64,000 nt of DNA. Origin: Streptomyces sp. AC1-42W (GTDB taxonomy: Bacteria > Actinomycetota > Actinomycetes > Streptomycetales > Streptomycetaceae). The notes beneath the pieces were generated by a model. It was not told where the DNA came from and did no database searches. It was given only the letters and a program-made list of their open reading frames with translations. The position numbers and the translations under genes are program-made. The stretch is taken from contig NZ_QKWY01000001.1 of NCBI RefSeq assembly GCF_003248355.1, forward strand, positions 1,198,001 through 1,262,000. Direction: 5' to 3'. This document shows, one piece after another, positions 17,781 through 29,119 of this stretch (the stretch's first letter is position 1; the number at the start of each line of letters is the position of its first letter).

Positions 17781-19201
17781 CGGCGCCCCTCCTTCCGTAT
17801 CCGCCTGATGTTGAAGAGCATCACCGGGATCACCAGCAGCAGCAGGAGCACGGCGATGGCGCTGCCGACCCCGAGGTCCGCGTCCGTGCCGAACGAGGAC
17901 CGGTACAGCTGGAACGCCAGCACGTTGGCGTCGTCCTGCGAGGAGCCCGGCGCGATGATGAACACCAGGTCGAAGATCTTGAGCACGTTGATCATCAGCG
18001 TGACCAGCACCACCGCGAGGACCGGGGCGAGCATCGGCACGGTGATGCGGCGGAACACCTGCCACTCGTTGGCGCCGTCCACCCGTGCCGCTTCCAGGAG
18101 TTCACGCGGCAGTCCGGCCAGTCCGGCCGCGATCAGCACCATGGCGAACCCGGCCCACATCCACACGTAGCTGCCGATGATGCCGGGCGTCACGAGCGTG
18201 GGCCCGAGCCAGTTCACGCCGTTGTACGGCTCCCTGAAGTTGTCGGCCGGCAGCCGGAGTTCCGCGCCGTCCGCCGCGGCGGGCAGCGTGAACGTGCCGT
18301 CCGCGCCGGCCCGGGCGGTCGCGACGACCTCGCCGTTTCTGACGGCCTCCACCTTCAGGCCCTTGAGCCCCAGTTCCTTTGCGTCGATGACGTTGGGCCT
18401 GCCGCCGCCGCCCTTGGTGAAGTCCAGCCACGCGGTGCCGGTGATCGCGCCGTCCCCGGTCGCCGCCGGGGCCTGCGCGGGCTTCGCGTCGCCCGGCATC
18501 CTCGCCGGAAGCACGCCGACGAGGGGGAGCTCGACCGGCTGGCCGGCGTGGACCGTCGTCTTCGTCACGAACGCGCCGCCACCGGCCGCCTTCAGCGGGT
18601 GCACGGGCAGCGGATGGGCCTTCGGGAAGCCCGAGGACTCGGCGAACGTGTCGTGCACGCCCACCCACACCGCGTTGGCGACCCCGCGCTCCGGCGCCGC
18701 GTCGTACACCAGCCGGAAGATGATGCCCGCCGCCAGCATGGAGATCGCCATCGGCATGAAGACGACCAGCTTGAACGCGGTGCCCCAGCGGATGCGTTCG
18801 GTCAGCACCGCGAAGATCAGCCCGAGCGCGGTGGAGATCGTCGGCGCGAACACCACCCAGATCGCGTTGTTTTTGACCGCCGTACGGATGGTGTCGTCCG
18901 TGAACAGGGTCCGGTAGTTGTCGAGGCCGGCGAAGCCCGTGCCCGCCTGGTCGAAGAACGACCGGTAGACGGAGTACACGATCGGGTACACCACGAGCGC
19001 CCCGAGCAGCACCAGCGCGGGCAGCAGGAAGAGCGACGCGATCACCCTGCGGGTGCCGGTCACGCTCCGGCCGGGGCGGCCCGGCGTACCGGGGGAGCCG
19101 GCCGGGGCGGTCTTCCGGGGGGCGGGCACCCGGTGCCCGCCGGACCGTTGACTGTCGGCGGGGAGCGCCTCGTCGGCGCCCCCCGCTGCCGCTGTCGTCA
19201 T
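17777..19201 (-). CDS. Carbohydrate ABC transporter permease (MalF/CUT1 type) with inserted extracytoplasmic domain
   Basis: 474 residues, about 170 more than a plain CUT1 permease. The extra block (roughly residues 170-340) falls between membrane segments. It contains a beta-rich, carboxypeptidase-regulatory or CnaB-like stretch (GAITGTAWLDF, LKGLKVEAVRNGE, GADGTFTLP). MalF of E. coli also has a large periplasmic loop, but of different sequence. The EAA loop (ELLEAARVDGANEWQVFRRITVPML) is intact. ATG 19201 lies 4 bp after the lipoprotein gene stop; the upstream extension in the same frame is arginine- and serine-rich shadow sequence and is excluded. Confidence 0.87.
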   Translation of the reverse strand: MTTAAAGGADEALPADSQRSGGHRVPAPRKTAPAGSPGTPGRPGRSVTGTRRVIASLFLLPALVLLGALVVYPIVYSVYRSFFDQAGTGFAGLDNYRTLFTDDTIRTAVKNNAIWVVFAPTISTALGLIFAVLTERIRWGTAFKLVVFMPMAISMLAAGIIFRLVYDAAPERGVANAVWVGVHDTFAESSGFPKAHPLPVHPLKAAGGGAFVTKTTVHAGQPVELPLVGVLPARMPGDAKPAQAPAATGDGAITGTAWLDFTKGGGGRPNVIDAKELGLKGLKVEAVRNGEVVATARAGADGTFTLPAAADGAELRLPADNFREPYNGVNWLGPTLVTPGIIGSYVWMWAGFAMVLIAAGLAGLPRELLEAARVDGANEWQVFRRITVPMLAPVLAVVLVTLMINVLKIFDLVFIIAPGSSQDDANVLAFQLYRSSFGTDADLGVGSAIAVLLLLLVIPVMLFNIRRIRKEGRR

Positions 19202-19205
19202 GCCG

Positions 19206-20576
19206 TCAGCTCTTGTACGCCTTGGCCGCGGCGGACTCCAGCGCGGCCTGGGTCCCCGCGATGTCCTTCGGGTTCTTGAGGAAGTCCTGGAGGATCTTCC
19301 ACTCGCCCTTGCCGGGCGTCCCGCCGAACGACTGCGGCGCCTGGTCGGACATGTCGAACCGGACGGCGTCACCGGCCGCGATCAGCGCCTTCGCCATCGT
19401 GCGCTGCACGTCGTTCGGGTACGCGGCCGGGTCCAGGCCCTTGTTGGGGGAGATGAACCCGCCCCGGCCGGCCGCGATCTTCGCCGCGTCGGTGGAGGCC
19501 AGCCAGGTGAGCAGCGCCTGGGCGCCCTTGCCGTCCTTGAGCGCGATCGCCGCGTCGCCGCCGGTCACCACGGGGGCCTCGGGGCCGACCGCGGGGAACG
19601 GGAAGACCTTGGCGTCCGTGCCGATCTTCGCCTTCGTCTGCGCGATGTTGACGCTGACGAAGTCGCCCTCGTAGACCATGGCGGCCTTCGGCTGGTCCCC
19701 GCCGGTGAACGTCTGGGTGACGGACGTCGGGAACTCGGTCTGCAGCGCGCCGTCGGCCCCGCCCGCGATCAGCGAGGGCTTGCCGAACAGCTGGGCCAGC
19801 GTGGTCAGCGCGTCCTTGACGGACCCGTCCGTCCACTTGATCTTGTGCTGGGCGAGCTGGTCGTACTTCTCCGGACCGGCCTGGGAGAGATAGATGTTCT
19901 CGAACCAGTCGGTGAGCGTCCAGCCGTCCGCGCCGCCCACCGAGACCGGCGTGACACCCGAGGCGGACACCGTCTCGGCGGTCTTCAGGAAGTCGTCCCA
20001 GGTCTTCGGCTCGCTCGCGCCCGCGTTCTCGAACGCCTTGGCGTTGTACCAGATCAGCGACTTGTTGGCGGCCTTGAAGTACACCCCGTACTGGGTGCCG
20101 TCCACCGTGCCGAGGTCCTGCCAGACCTTGGCGTAGTTCTTGCTCAGCTCGGCCTTGGCTTCGGCACCGACGGGCTTGGCCCACTTCTTCGCCACGGCCT
20201 GCTGGATCGCCCCCACCTGCGGGATCATCGCGACGTCCGGCGGCTGACCGCCCGCGATCTTCGTACCGAGGAAGTTGACGATCGGGTCCTGTGCCGGAAC
20301 GAACGTCACCTGCGCGCCGGTCCGCTTCTCGAACTCGTCGAGCACCTTGACGAAGTTGGCCTGTTCCGGGCCCGTCCAGACCGCGGCGACCGAGAGCTTC
20401 TCACCGTCCAGTTTCGGTAAAACGACGCTCGGCGCGGAGCTCTTGTCCGGCGTGGAGGCGCCGTCGTCCGTCTTCTTCTCTCCGCCGTCGCCGTCGCCGC
20501 CGCAGGCGGTGAGGGCCAGAGCGCCGATGGCGGTGAACACCACGGCCGCCCTGCGAATACGAAGGGTTGTGCGCAT
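19206..20576 (-). CDS. Extracellular sugar-binding lipoprotein of the CUT1 importer
   Basis: 456 residues. The N-terminus is a lipoprotein signal: arginine-rich start, hydrophobic core and lipobox ALTAC with the lipidated cysteine at about residue 25, followed by a Gly/Asp/Lys/Ser linker. The body is a family 1 solute-binding protein (TWDDFLKTAETV, DAAIALKDGKGAQALLTWLAS). Start ATG 20576 is preceded by GGGGCAGGG; the longer frame upstream is rejected because the signal peptide begins here. It heads the leftward importer operon. Substrate is unknown; no regulator or glycosidase gene is adjacent. Confidence 0.9.
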   Translation of the reverse strand: MRTTLRIRRAAVVFTAIGALALTACGGDGDGGEKKTDDGASTPDKSSAPSVVLPKLDGEKLSVAAVWTGPEQANFVKVLDEFEKRTGAQVTFVPAQDPIVNFLGTKIAGGQPPDVAMIPQVGAIQQAVAKKWAKPVGAEAKAELSKNYAKVWQDLGTVDGTQYGVYFKAANKSLIWYNAKAFENAGASEPKTWDDFLKTAETVSASGVTPVSVGGADGWTLTDWFENIYLSQAGPEKYDQLAQHKIKWTDGSVKDALTTLAQLFGKPSLIAGGADGALQTEFPTSVTQTFTGGDQPKAAMVYEGDFVSVNIAQTKAKIGTDAKVFPFPAVGPEAPVVTGGDAAIALKDGKGAQALLTWLASTDAAKIAAGRGGFISPNKGLDPAAYPNDVQRTMAKALIAAGDAVRFDMSDQAPQSFGGTPGKGEWKILQDFLKNPKDIAGTQAALESAAAKAYKS

Positions 20577-20872
20577 CCCTGCCCCGTCTCTCTGTGCGCG
20601 TGCGCCGGACCGGCGCCGGTCCTGAAAGCCAGCGCTCCCGGTCATGCGTCACATCGTCGTGTGCGCACAGTCCTATGCCCGGCGCCCGGACGCCGCAATA
20701 CCGCGCTCACCCCCAACTCCTTGATCGTGATGGCCTCGTGACGTGCCGTCAGTGCAGGTATCCGGCGATTGGGGGACGATCGGGCCGCCCGGCCCGGGAC
20801 GCGGAGTCCGCCCGGTCCGGGGCGGCGGAGGGGGCGGCTCCGGCGCGGTGGCCGGACCGGCCGGAACCCGGG

Positions 20873-23800
20873 TCAGGGAACCAGGGGCGCCAGGGGTTGC
20901 GCGTTCACCGAACGCGCCGCCCGTTCCAGCGCGCTGGCGAGCAGCGCCAGGTCCGTCGGCCCGTTGCCCAGCTCCCGCACCGGGCGGCGGGTCGGCGGAT
21001 CGCCCATCCGCTCCCACTCCAGCGGCACGACCGTCGGCCGCAGCGTCGCCGTACGCGGGATGCGGCCCGTCACCCGGCCGCCCTGGAACGGCGTCACCCG
21101 CCCGTCCGGATGCCCCAGCCGGCCCCGGCCCGGCGCCGGTTCGTCCGGCGAGGGCGGCACCGGGGGCGGATCGAGCACGATGCGCAGCCGGGCGCCGCGC
21201 GCCAGCTCCGTGTCCTCCGTGCGGTCCGGGCGGGCCGAGGCCGCGACCAGGTGCATGCCGAGCCGGCCGCCCTCACGGGCCACCGCCTCCAGCGCCCGCA
21301 CCACCGAACCGGCCGCCGGCCGGCCGGGGCTCCCCAGCGCCGGGGCTATGAGCGCGTCGAAGTCGTCCACCAGCACCACCAGCCGGGGCAGCGGCGACGG
21401 CCCCGGATCGACGGGCCGGCCGCCGCCCGCGCGCAGCCGGAGCGTGCCGCTGGCCGGCGCCTCCACGTCGCCCCGCTGCGAGGGGACCGACGCCGCGGCC
21501 TGGCCCTGCTCGTCCTCCCGGCGGCTGTGCCACTCCTCGAACTCCAGCTCGCCGAGCAGTTCGGCCCGCCGCTTCACCTCGCCGCCCAGCGCCTGGGCGA
21601 ACTCCCGCATCCGGACCGGGTCCGACGCCACCAGATGCGTGAACGCGTGCGGCAGCTCCGTACAGGGCCGCAGGGACTCGCCGCGCTCGCCGCCGGCCCC
21701 GTCCACCAGCACGATGCCCAGCCGGTCCGGCCGGGCGGCGGCGGCCAGCGACGCCGCGACGGCCCGCAGCAACTCGCTGCGCCCGCTGCCGCCGGGCCCC
21801 TCGATGAGCAGATGCGGCCCCTCGTCGGCCAGGTCCACACTCACCGCGCCGTGCGGCCCGGCACCCAGCACGACCACGGGCCGCCCGGCGTACACGGCCC
21901 CCCGGGGCGCGGCCCGCGTCACGGTCTGCGTACTCCCCGCGCCCTCGACGGCACCGCCCCCGGCGGAGTACAGCGTGCGCCCGGAATCACCGGTCGCGGT
22001 ACGGGGGTACGGGGTGCGACCGGAGCCCGTGGTCGTCCGGTCCGGGTACGGCGTACGGCCGGACCCTGTCGTCGTCCGGTCCGGGTACGGGGTGCGGCCC
22101 GAGCCGCGGGTGTCCGGGGCCTGGGCCGCCGTGCGCTGGGCGCCCACGCGCGGCGCCGGGTGGTCGTCCGCGGCGGAGGCCCAGCGGGCCATCAGGGACG
22201 CCGGGGTGGCGCGGGCCAGGCCCAGCTCGTCCAGCAGCCGCGCGCTCGGCGGGAGCGCCACCGGCAGCGGGCGGTCGCCCGGCGCGGCCGAGCCCTCCGC
22301 CCGCAGCGGCGCCAGCGCCCGCCCGAACCGCTGCGCCCAGTGCGCCGACACCGCGTCCACCGAGGCCACCGTGCCGTGCCCGGCGGCCCGGCCGCCCGCC
22401 GTGCGCAGCAGCCGCAGGGCCGTCGCCACATCGCCGCTCAGCATGCCCACCGCCCCGCACTCGCGGAACGGGATCGACGCGTGGCACGCGGCCTCGTACG
22501 TGGCGGCGACGGGCGAGGTGGGCGTCGCGGCCGGGGTCTCGGCCAGACAGATGAGATGGATGCCCGCCGCCGAGCCGGCCGCGGCCAGCCGGGCGGTGCT
22601 CTCCCGGAGCGCGGCGGCGCCCGGATCGCCGTCCAGGATCACCACGGTGAACGGCCCCGTGCGGGCGCGGGCGGCCTCGGCGATCGTGGCCGGGTCCTGA
22701 CTCGCCCAGCCCGGCCCGAGCGGCCCGTCGTCCAGCCGGCGGACCAGCTCGGCGGTCCGGGCGAGCGCCTGGTCCCGGTCGAACGCCAGCAGCAGCCGGC
22801 AGTCCTGGCCGTGCATCGGCCGCAGATGGGGCAGCCAGCCGAGCCAGGACCACTCCCGCCGCCGCTCCTCGGTGGAGCGGGTCCGGTCCGTGCTGATGAG
22901 GACGATCTCCAGGTCGGCGGGGGAGTGCAGCGCGGCCAGCTGCGCCACGCAGGACCGGGCGAGCCCGGACAGCCGCTCGCGCGGCCCGGCGAGCCCGAGC
23001 GAACCCGCCTCGCGCAGGCTCACGGTCACCGGCACGGCCGGCAGATCGGCCCGGTCGGTCGTGCCCAGCCGGACCACCAGCGCCTCCGGATGGTCGGGGG
23101 CGCGCTCCCACAGCCGGGGGCCGGGGCCCAGGGCGGTCAGCAGGACGGCCGCCGGGTCGGGCCAGGTGCCCTCCGGGGCCGCGGGCGGGGCGGCGGACAC
23201 GGCGGGGGCGGGCGGCGCGGGCGGCTCCGGGGCCTCGGCCTCCGCGGGGACGGCCCTGGCGCCCTTGAAGCGGCGGGCCCAGGCGCCCAGGCCGCCGCGC
23301 CGGGGCACCTCCGGCCCGGCGGACCGCTCGGGCGGCCCGGCCGGTGCGCCGGGCGGGACGGGGGGCTCGGCGCCGTCCGGGAGGGGGTGTTCGTGGTGGG
23401 GCGGGCCGCTCGCGGGGGCGGCGGGCGCGGGCGCCTCGCCCCCCTGGTCCGGGGCGGGCGCGGCCGGGACGCGCGCCACACGCAGATGGCCCTCGCCGTC
23501 CGGCGTCGTCGGCAGCACCGGCGTACGCGCGCCGGAGGCGAGCCGCAGCGTCGACTCGCCGAGCCGGAGCAGCGCGCCGGGGGCCAGCCGGACCGGGCGG
23601 TCGCGGACCTGCGCCCCGTCCAGCGAGGTGCCGTTGGTGGAGCCGAGGTCGGCCACGGTGACCCGGCCGTCGTCCGAAACGGTCACCTCGCAGTGCAGCC
23701 GGGACACATCGGGGTCGTCCAGCGGGACGTCGGCCTCCGCCGAGCGGCCGACGCGCACCGTGCCGCCGTGCAGCAGATGGACACCGCCGGCGTCGGGCCC

Positions 23801-24115
23801 GGCGACCACCTGGAGCCGGGCGGGCACCACCTCGTCCACGGCCTCGTCCTCGCCGGGGGCCTGGAGCGAGAGCATCGCGCCGTCGACCAGGGGCGGCTCG
23901 CCGAGCGCGCAGCGCTGCGCGTCCAGCCGCTCCCGGCCCGCGAAGAGCACCACCGCACCGCTGCCCAGGGAGCCCTCCGGGCCCGCGACGGCCATCGCCA
24001 GGCCGGAGGCGACCGTGGCCAGGGCCGTCCCCGCTGGGGCGGTCACCAGCACATCGCAGGCGCGCGCCGGGGTCTGGCCGCTGGGCGGCGCGAGGACGGT
24101 CAGCCGGATCTGCAT
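20873..24115 (-). CDS. FHA domain plus FtsK/SpoIIIE-type ATPase protein
   Basis: 1080 residues. An FHA phosphothreonine-binding domain lies near residues 115-190 (VRVGRSAEADVPLDDPDVSRLHCEV, then LGSTNGTSLDG). A long Pro/Ala-rich linker follows, then an FtsK/SpoIIIE-like region with LVLTALG-type strands and, near residue 750, an ATP-binding loop LIEGPGGSGRSELLRA in which the Walker A lysine is replaced by arginine (GGSGRS). A second ATPase-like segment carries LVVLVDDFDALIAP. Start ATG 24115 is taken because the longer upstream frame has no domain content. It is divergent from the two Ser/Thr kinases, fitting a phospho-dependent partner role. No WXG100 genes are nearby. Confidence 0.82.
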   Translation of the reverse strand: MQIRLTVLAPPSGQTPARACDVLVTAPAGTALATVASGLAMAVAGPEGSLGSGAVVLFAGRERLDAQRCALGEPPLVDGAMLSLQAPGEDEAVDEVVPARLQVVAGPDAGGVHLLHGGTVRVGRSAEADVPLDDPDVSRLHCEVTVSDDGRVTVADLGSTNGTSLDGAQVRDRPVRLAPGALLRLGESTLRLASGARTPVLPTTPDGEGHLRVARVPAAPAPDQGGEAPAPAAPASGPPHHEHPLPDGAEPPVPPGAPAGPPERSAGPEVPRRGGLGAWARRFKGARAVPAEAEAPEPPAPPAPAVSAAPPAAPEGTWPDPAAVLLTALGPGPRLWERAPDHPEALVVRLGTTDRADLPAVPVTVSLREAGSLGLAGPRERLSGLARSCVAQLAALHSPADLEIVLISTDRTRSTEERRREWSWLGWLPHLRPMHGQDCRLLLAFDRDQALARTAELVRRLDDGPLGPGWASQDPATIAEAARARTGPFTVVILDGDPGAAALRESTARLAAAGSAAGIHLICLAETPAATPTSPVAATYEAACHASIPFRECGAVGMLSGDVATALRLLRTAGGRAAGHGTVASVDAVSAHWAQRFGRALAPLRAEGSAAPGDRPLPVALPPSARLLDELGLARATPASLMARWASAADDHPAPRVGAQRTAAQAPDTRGSGRTPYPDRTTTGSGRTPYPDRTTTGSGRTPYPRTATGDSGRTLYSAGGGAVEGAGSTQTVTRAAPRGAVYAGRPVVVLGAGPHGAVSVDLADEGPHLLIEGPGGSGRSELLRAVAASLAAAARPDRLGIVLVDGAGGERGESLRPCTELPHAFTHLVASDPVRMREFAQALGGEVKRRAELLGELEFEEWHSRREDEQGQAAASVPSQRGDVEAPASGTLRLRAGGGRPVDPGPSPLPRLVVLVDDFDALIAPALGSPGRPAAGSVVRALEAVAREGGRLGMHLVAASARPDRTEDTELARGARLRIVLDPPPVPPSPDEPAPGRGRLGHPDGRVTPFQGGRVTGRIPRTATLRPTVVPLEWERMGDPPTRRPVRELGNGPTDLALLASALERAARSVNAQPLAPLVP
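21989..22105 (-). repeat. Three tandem 39-bp repeats inside the FHA-FtsK gene
   Basis: Units at 21989-22027 (degenerate), 22028-22066 and 22067-22105 encode repeats of the 13-residue pattern GSGRTPYPDRTTT in the linker between ATPase segments. The unit is rich in Thr, Ser and Tyr and could hold phosphorylation sites for the neighbouring kinases (inference). Confidence 0.85.
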
Positions 24116-24516
24116 CGCCGTCAGCGGTCCCTTCTGCGCGCGGGCCCGGCCGGGGAGACGCCCTGTGATTCCCCCCACCCGACACGGACGCGTCGTCCGG
24201 TACAGGTTCGTCACGCACCGCGAGGCTCCCGACCCCACAGTGGTGCTCCAGGCATCCTCGCACCTGCCACTGACAACACGCCCGGCGGTCACCGGTAAGT
24301 GATCTTGAAAGGTCTGCTCCGCCCCCAAAAGTGCGGCATGACCGTTTCCCCCGGACCGCCGCGGCAACCATCCGCGCGACGCGGGCGTCTTCCCCCGCGA
24401 CCCGTGCGTACGGGGCCGGGGGAGGGAGCCCCGTACAGCCTCTAGAGTGGGCCGGAAACTCCGGGAGGCATCTCCGGGGGGACCGCAAGTTCCACGACCA
24501 GCAGGGAGCGCATGAC
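24116..24516. promoter_or_regulatory. Divergent intergenic region between the FHA-FtsK gene and the kinase operon
   Basis: 401 bp without a credible gene. TAGAGT at 24443-24448 is a possible -10 box for the rightward kinase gene. A short hairpin (CCGGAAACTCCGG-like, about 24452-24477) follows in its leader. The start codon GTG 24517 has GGGA about 10 nt upstream. A leftward promoter for the FHA gene must also lie here, but I cannot pick it out. Confidence 0.4.
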
Positions 24517-26187
<1,671 letters not shown>

Positions 26188-26372
26188 CGCACGTACGACT
26201 CAGTAGCCATGACGGCTCTGTAGCTATATCGACTTCCGCGGGCCGAATCCGGGGCGATTCGCCCGCAGAAGCGAAGGTTGGCGCCGACCGCGGCGCACGG
26301 ACCCCCGATCGCCGCGTAACTTTGTCGACCGGGGGTTGTTGGGGTCCATCGCCAGCCGCTGAGGGAGCAGTC

Positions 26373-27614
26373 TTGGCACGGAAAATCGGCAGCCGGTACA
26401 CCGCCCACCAGATACTGGGGCGCGGCAGCGCCGGCACGGTGTGGCTCGGGGACGGCCCCGAGGGCTCCGTCGCCATCAAACTGCTCCGCGAGGACCTCGC
26501 GTCCGACCAGGAGCTCGTCGGCCGGTTCGTCCAGGAGCGCACCGCGCTGCTCGGACTCGACCACCCGCACGTCGTCGCCGTCCGCGACCTCGTGGTCGAC
26601 GGCAACGACCTCGCCCTCGTCATGGACCTCGTCCGGGGCACCGACCTGCGCACCCGGCTCGACCGCGAACGCCGGCTGGCCCCCGAGGCCGCCGTCGCCA
26701 TCGTCGCCGACGTCGCGGACGGCCTCGCCGCCGCGCACGCCGCCGGGATCGTCCACCGCGACGTCAAGCCCGAGAACATCCTGCTCGACATGGAGGGCCC
26801 GCTCGGCCCCGGCAACTCCCACCCCGCGCTGCTCACCGACTTCGGCGTCGCCAAGCTCATCGACACCCCGCGCCGCACCAAGAGCAGCAAGATCATCGGC
26901 ACCCCGGACTACCTGGCCCCCGAGATCGTCGAGGGCCTGCCGCCGCGCGCCGCCGTGGACATCTACGCCCTGGCCACCGTCCTGTACGAGCTCCTCGCGG
27001 GCTTCACGCCGTTCGGCGGCGGCCACCCCGGCGCGGTGCTGCGCCGCCATGTCACCGAGACCGTCGTCCCGCTCCCCGGCATCCCCGACGAGCTGTGGCA
27101 GCTGCTCGTCCAGTGCCTCGCCAAGGCCCCGGCCTCCCGGCTGCGCGCCTCCGAACTGGCCGCCCGGCTGCGCGAGCAGCTGCCGCAGCTGGCCGGCATC
27201 CCGCCGCTGGAGGTGGACGAGCCGGACGAGGAGCCGGAGAGCGCGCCCGGCTACGACGAGCAGCAGTACACCCCGGCCGGCGACGAGCCCCGCAGGCGCG
27301 GCGCCGTCCCGCTGGTGCCCGGCTCCTCCCCGGACTCCAACCGCGACACCCACACCAGCATGCGCGTACCGGCCCCCGACGAGCTGTCCGGCGGCCCCCG
27401 GGGCACCGCCCGCGCCCCGCGCGCCCCCGGCCGCCCCCGCCCCGGCTCGGCCCGCAACAAGGCGGCGGCCGTCCGCAAGCGCCGGCTGACGCTGGGGGCC
27501 GCGGCCCTGGTGCTGGTGGCCGGGCTCGGCGCGGCCGGCTGGCTGGCGTTCAGCGGCGACGACGCGGACCCCGGACCCCGGGAGACGGAGAACTCCGCCC
27601 CGGCGACCCCGTGA
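26373..27614 (+). CDS. Serine/threonine protein kinase, PknB-like, single C-terminal TM (PkaB-like)
   Basis: 413 residues. Kinase domain at residues about 5-265 with GRGSAGTVW, VAIK (K36), HRDVKPEN (D130) and DFG (156-158). The activation segment has a run RRTKSSKIIGTPDYLAPE with several Ser/Thr for autophosphorylation. A charged, Pro-rich linker follows, then one transmembrane helix near residues 375-395 (LGAAALVLVAGLGAAGW) and a short exported tail, so no PASTA sensor. TTG 26373 is chosen: GAGGGAG ends 5 nt upstream and the kinase fold begins immediately. It lies 185 bp after the first kinase, probably with its own promoter. Confidence 0.87.
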   Translation: MARKIGSRYTAHQILGRGSAGTVWLGDGPEGSVAIKLLREDLASDQELVGRFVQERTALLGLDHPHVVAVRDLVVDGNDLALVMDLVRGTDLRTRLDRERRLAPEAAVAIVADVADGLAAAHAAGIVHRDVKPENILLDMEGPLGPGNSHPALLTDFGVAKLIDTPRRTKSSKIIGTPDYLAPEIVEGLPPRAAVDIYALATVLYELLAGFTPFGGGHPGAVLRRHVTETVVPLPGIPDELWQLLVQCLAKAPASRLRASELAARLREQLPQLAGIPPLEVDEPDEEPESAPGYDEQQYTPAGDEPRRRGAVPLVPGSSPDSNRDTHTSMRVPAPDELSGGPRGTARAPRAPGRPRPGSARNKAAAVRKRRLTLGAAALVLVAGLGAAGWLAFSGDDADPGPRETENSAPATP

Positions 27615-27682
27615 CGGGTGCGCGCCGCGGTGGCCGCGCGGGGTGATCCGGCGGCCCGAGGAACGCCCGCGCCGACAGCCGT

Positions 27683-27694
27683 TACGCTGGACCC
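27683..27694 (+). promoter_or_regulatory. Promoter -10 box for leaderless prfB
   Basis: TACGCT at 27683-27688 ends 6 bp before the GTG start at 27695, so transcription should begin on the start codon itself. No Shine-Dalgarno sequence precedes the GTG, in keeping with a leaderless message. Confidence 0.5.
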
Positions 27695-28801
27695 GTGGCA
27701 GTCGTCGATATTTCCGAAGAGCTGAAGTCCCTCTCCTCGACCATGGGGTCGATCGAGGCCGTCCTGGACCTGGATGCGCTGAGGGGGGACATCGCCGTAC
27801 TTGAGGAGCAGGCGGCCGCCCCGTCCCTGTGGGACGACCCCGAGGCGGCGCAGAAGATCACCAGCAAGCTGTCCCACCTCCAGGCCGAGGTCCGCAAGGC
27901 CGAGGCCCTGCGCGCCCGGATCGACGACCTCGAGGTCCTCTTCGAGCTCGCCGAGGCCGAGGACGACGCGGACGCGCTCGCCGAGGCCGAGGCCGAGCTG
28001 GAGGCCGTCCGCAAGGCGCTGGACGAGATGGAGGTCCGTACCCTCCTCTCCGGCGAGTACGACGCGCGCGAGGCGCTGGTCACCATCCGCGCCGAGGCCG
28101 GCGGGGTGGACGCGGCGGACTTCGCCGAGCGGCTCCAGCGGATGTACCTGCGCTGGGCCGAGCGGCACAACTACAAGACCGAGGTCTACGAGACGGCGTA
28201 CGCGGAGGAGGCCGGCATCAAGTCGACCACCTTCGCCGTCGAGGTCCCGTACGCCTACGGCACCCTCTCCGTCGAGCAGGGCACCCACCGCCTGGTGCGC
28301 GTCTCGCCGTTCGACAACCAGGGCCGCCGCCAGACCTCCTTCGCGGGCGTCGAGGTGCTGCCCGTGGTCGAGCAGACCGACCACGTCGAGATCGACGAGT
28401 CCGACCTGCGCGTCGACGTGTACCGCTCCTCCGGCCCCGGCGGCCAGGGCGTCAACACCACGGACTCCGCGGTCCGGCTGACCCACCTGCCGACCGGCAT
28501 CGTCGTCTCCTGTCAGAACGAGCGCTCGCAGATCCAGAACAAGGCGTCCGCGATGAACGTCCTGCAGGCCAAGCTCCTGGAGCGGCGCCGCCAGGAGGAG
28601 CAGGCCAGGATGAACGCCCTCAAGGGCGACGGCGGCAACTCCTGGGGCAACCAGATGCGCTCCTACGTCCTGCATCCGTACCAGATGGTCAAGGACCTGC
28701 GTACGGAGTTCGAGATGGGCAACCCGGACGCCGTCTTCAACGGCGAGATCGACGGCTTCATCGAGGCCGGTATCCGCTGGCGCAAGCAGAGCGAGAAGTA
28801 G
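27695..28801 (+). CDS. prfB: Peptide chain release factor 2
   Basis: A 368-residue class I release factor that reads UGA and UAA in the ribosomal A site and triggers peptidyl-tRNA hydrolysis. The GGQ catalytic loop is at residues 249-251 ([13 protein letters not shown]). The RF2 specificity region [13 protein letters not shown] lies near residue 205. The frame is continuous from the GTG, so the programmed +1 frameshift that regulates prfB in many other bacteria is absent. It is placed between the kinases and ftsE as in other Streptomyces (from memory). A clear terminator follows. Confidence 0.97.
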   Translation: MAVVDISEELKSLSSTMGSIEAVLDLDALRGDIAVLEEQAAAPSLWDDPEAAQKITSKLSHLQAEVRKAEALRARIDDLEVLFELAEAEDDADALAEAEAELEAVRKALDEMEVRTLLSGEYDAREALVTIRAEAGGVDAADFAERLQRMYLRWAERHNYKTEVYETAYAEEAGIKSTTFAVEVPYAYGTLSVEQGTHRLVRVSPFDNQGRRQTSFAGVEVLPVVEQTDHVEIDESDLRVDVYRSSGPGGQGVNTTDSAVRLTHLPTGIVVSCQNERSQIQNKASAMNVLQAKLLERRRQEEQARMNALKGDGGNSWGNQMRSYVLHPYQMVKDLRTEFEMGNPDAVFNGEIDGFIEAGIRWRKQSEK

Positions 28802-28818
28802 CCGCACCTTTCGGACGG

Positions 28819-28851
28819 GCGCGCGGGCCGGTGGACGACCCGCGCGCTTTT
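28819..28851 (+). terminator. prfB terminator
   Basis: A 9-bp stem (28819-28827 with 28839-28847), an 11-nt loop and a TTTT tail, starting 18 bp after the stop codon. Confidence 0.8.
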
Positions 28852-29119
28852 GCGTGCCGCATGCGTCACAGTTGCCGGTCCTGAATGGCCATCAAGTCCC
28901 CCTGAAACGGGCCGTATCGCCCCACAACCGCCTTGACGTTCTCCGCAACCCCGGCAAGGGTGCTTGGGCAGCGTGTGTATCTCCGGGGCGGTTGTGAGCG
29001 GGGGCGGGCTGCCCGGCCGCCGTACCAGGCGGGCCGGAGCCCGGAGCGAACCCCGCCGGACGACCACCCGGTCCTGCCGCTGCTCCATCGACGAGAACGG
29101 CTACTGGGGGTAGCAGTAC
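28852..29119 (+). promoter_or_regulatory. Leader and promoter region of the surface protein gene
   Basis: The prfB-surface protein spacer totals 318 bp and holds no gene. TTGACG at 28933-28938 and AAGGGT at 28956-28961 with 17-bp spacing make a plausible promoter, giving a leader of about 150 nt before ATG 29120. Nothing else in the leader is recognisable. Confidence 0.45.

Noticed and set aside
27695..28801. Programmed frameshift in prfB
   Set aside because: The frame is continuous from the GTG and no in-frame early stop or slippery CUUUGA site is present.
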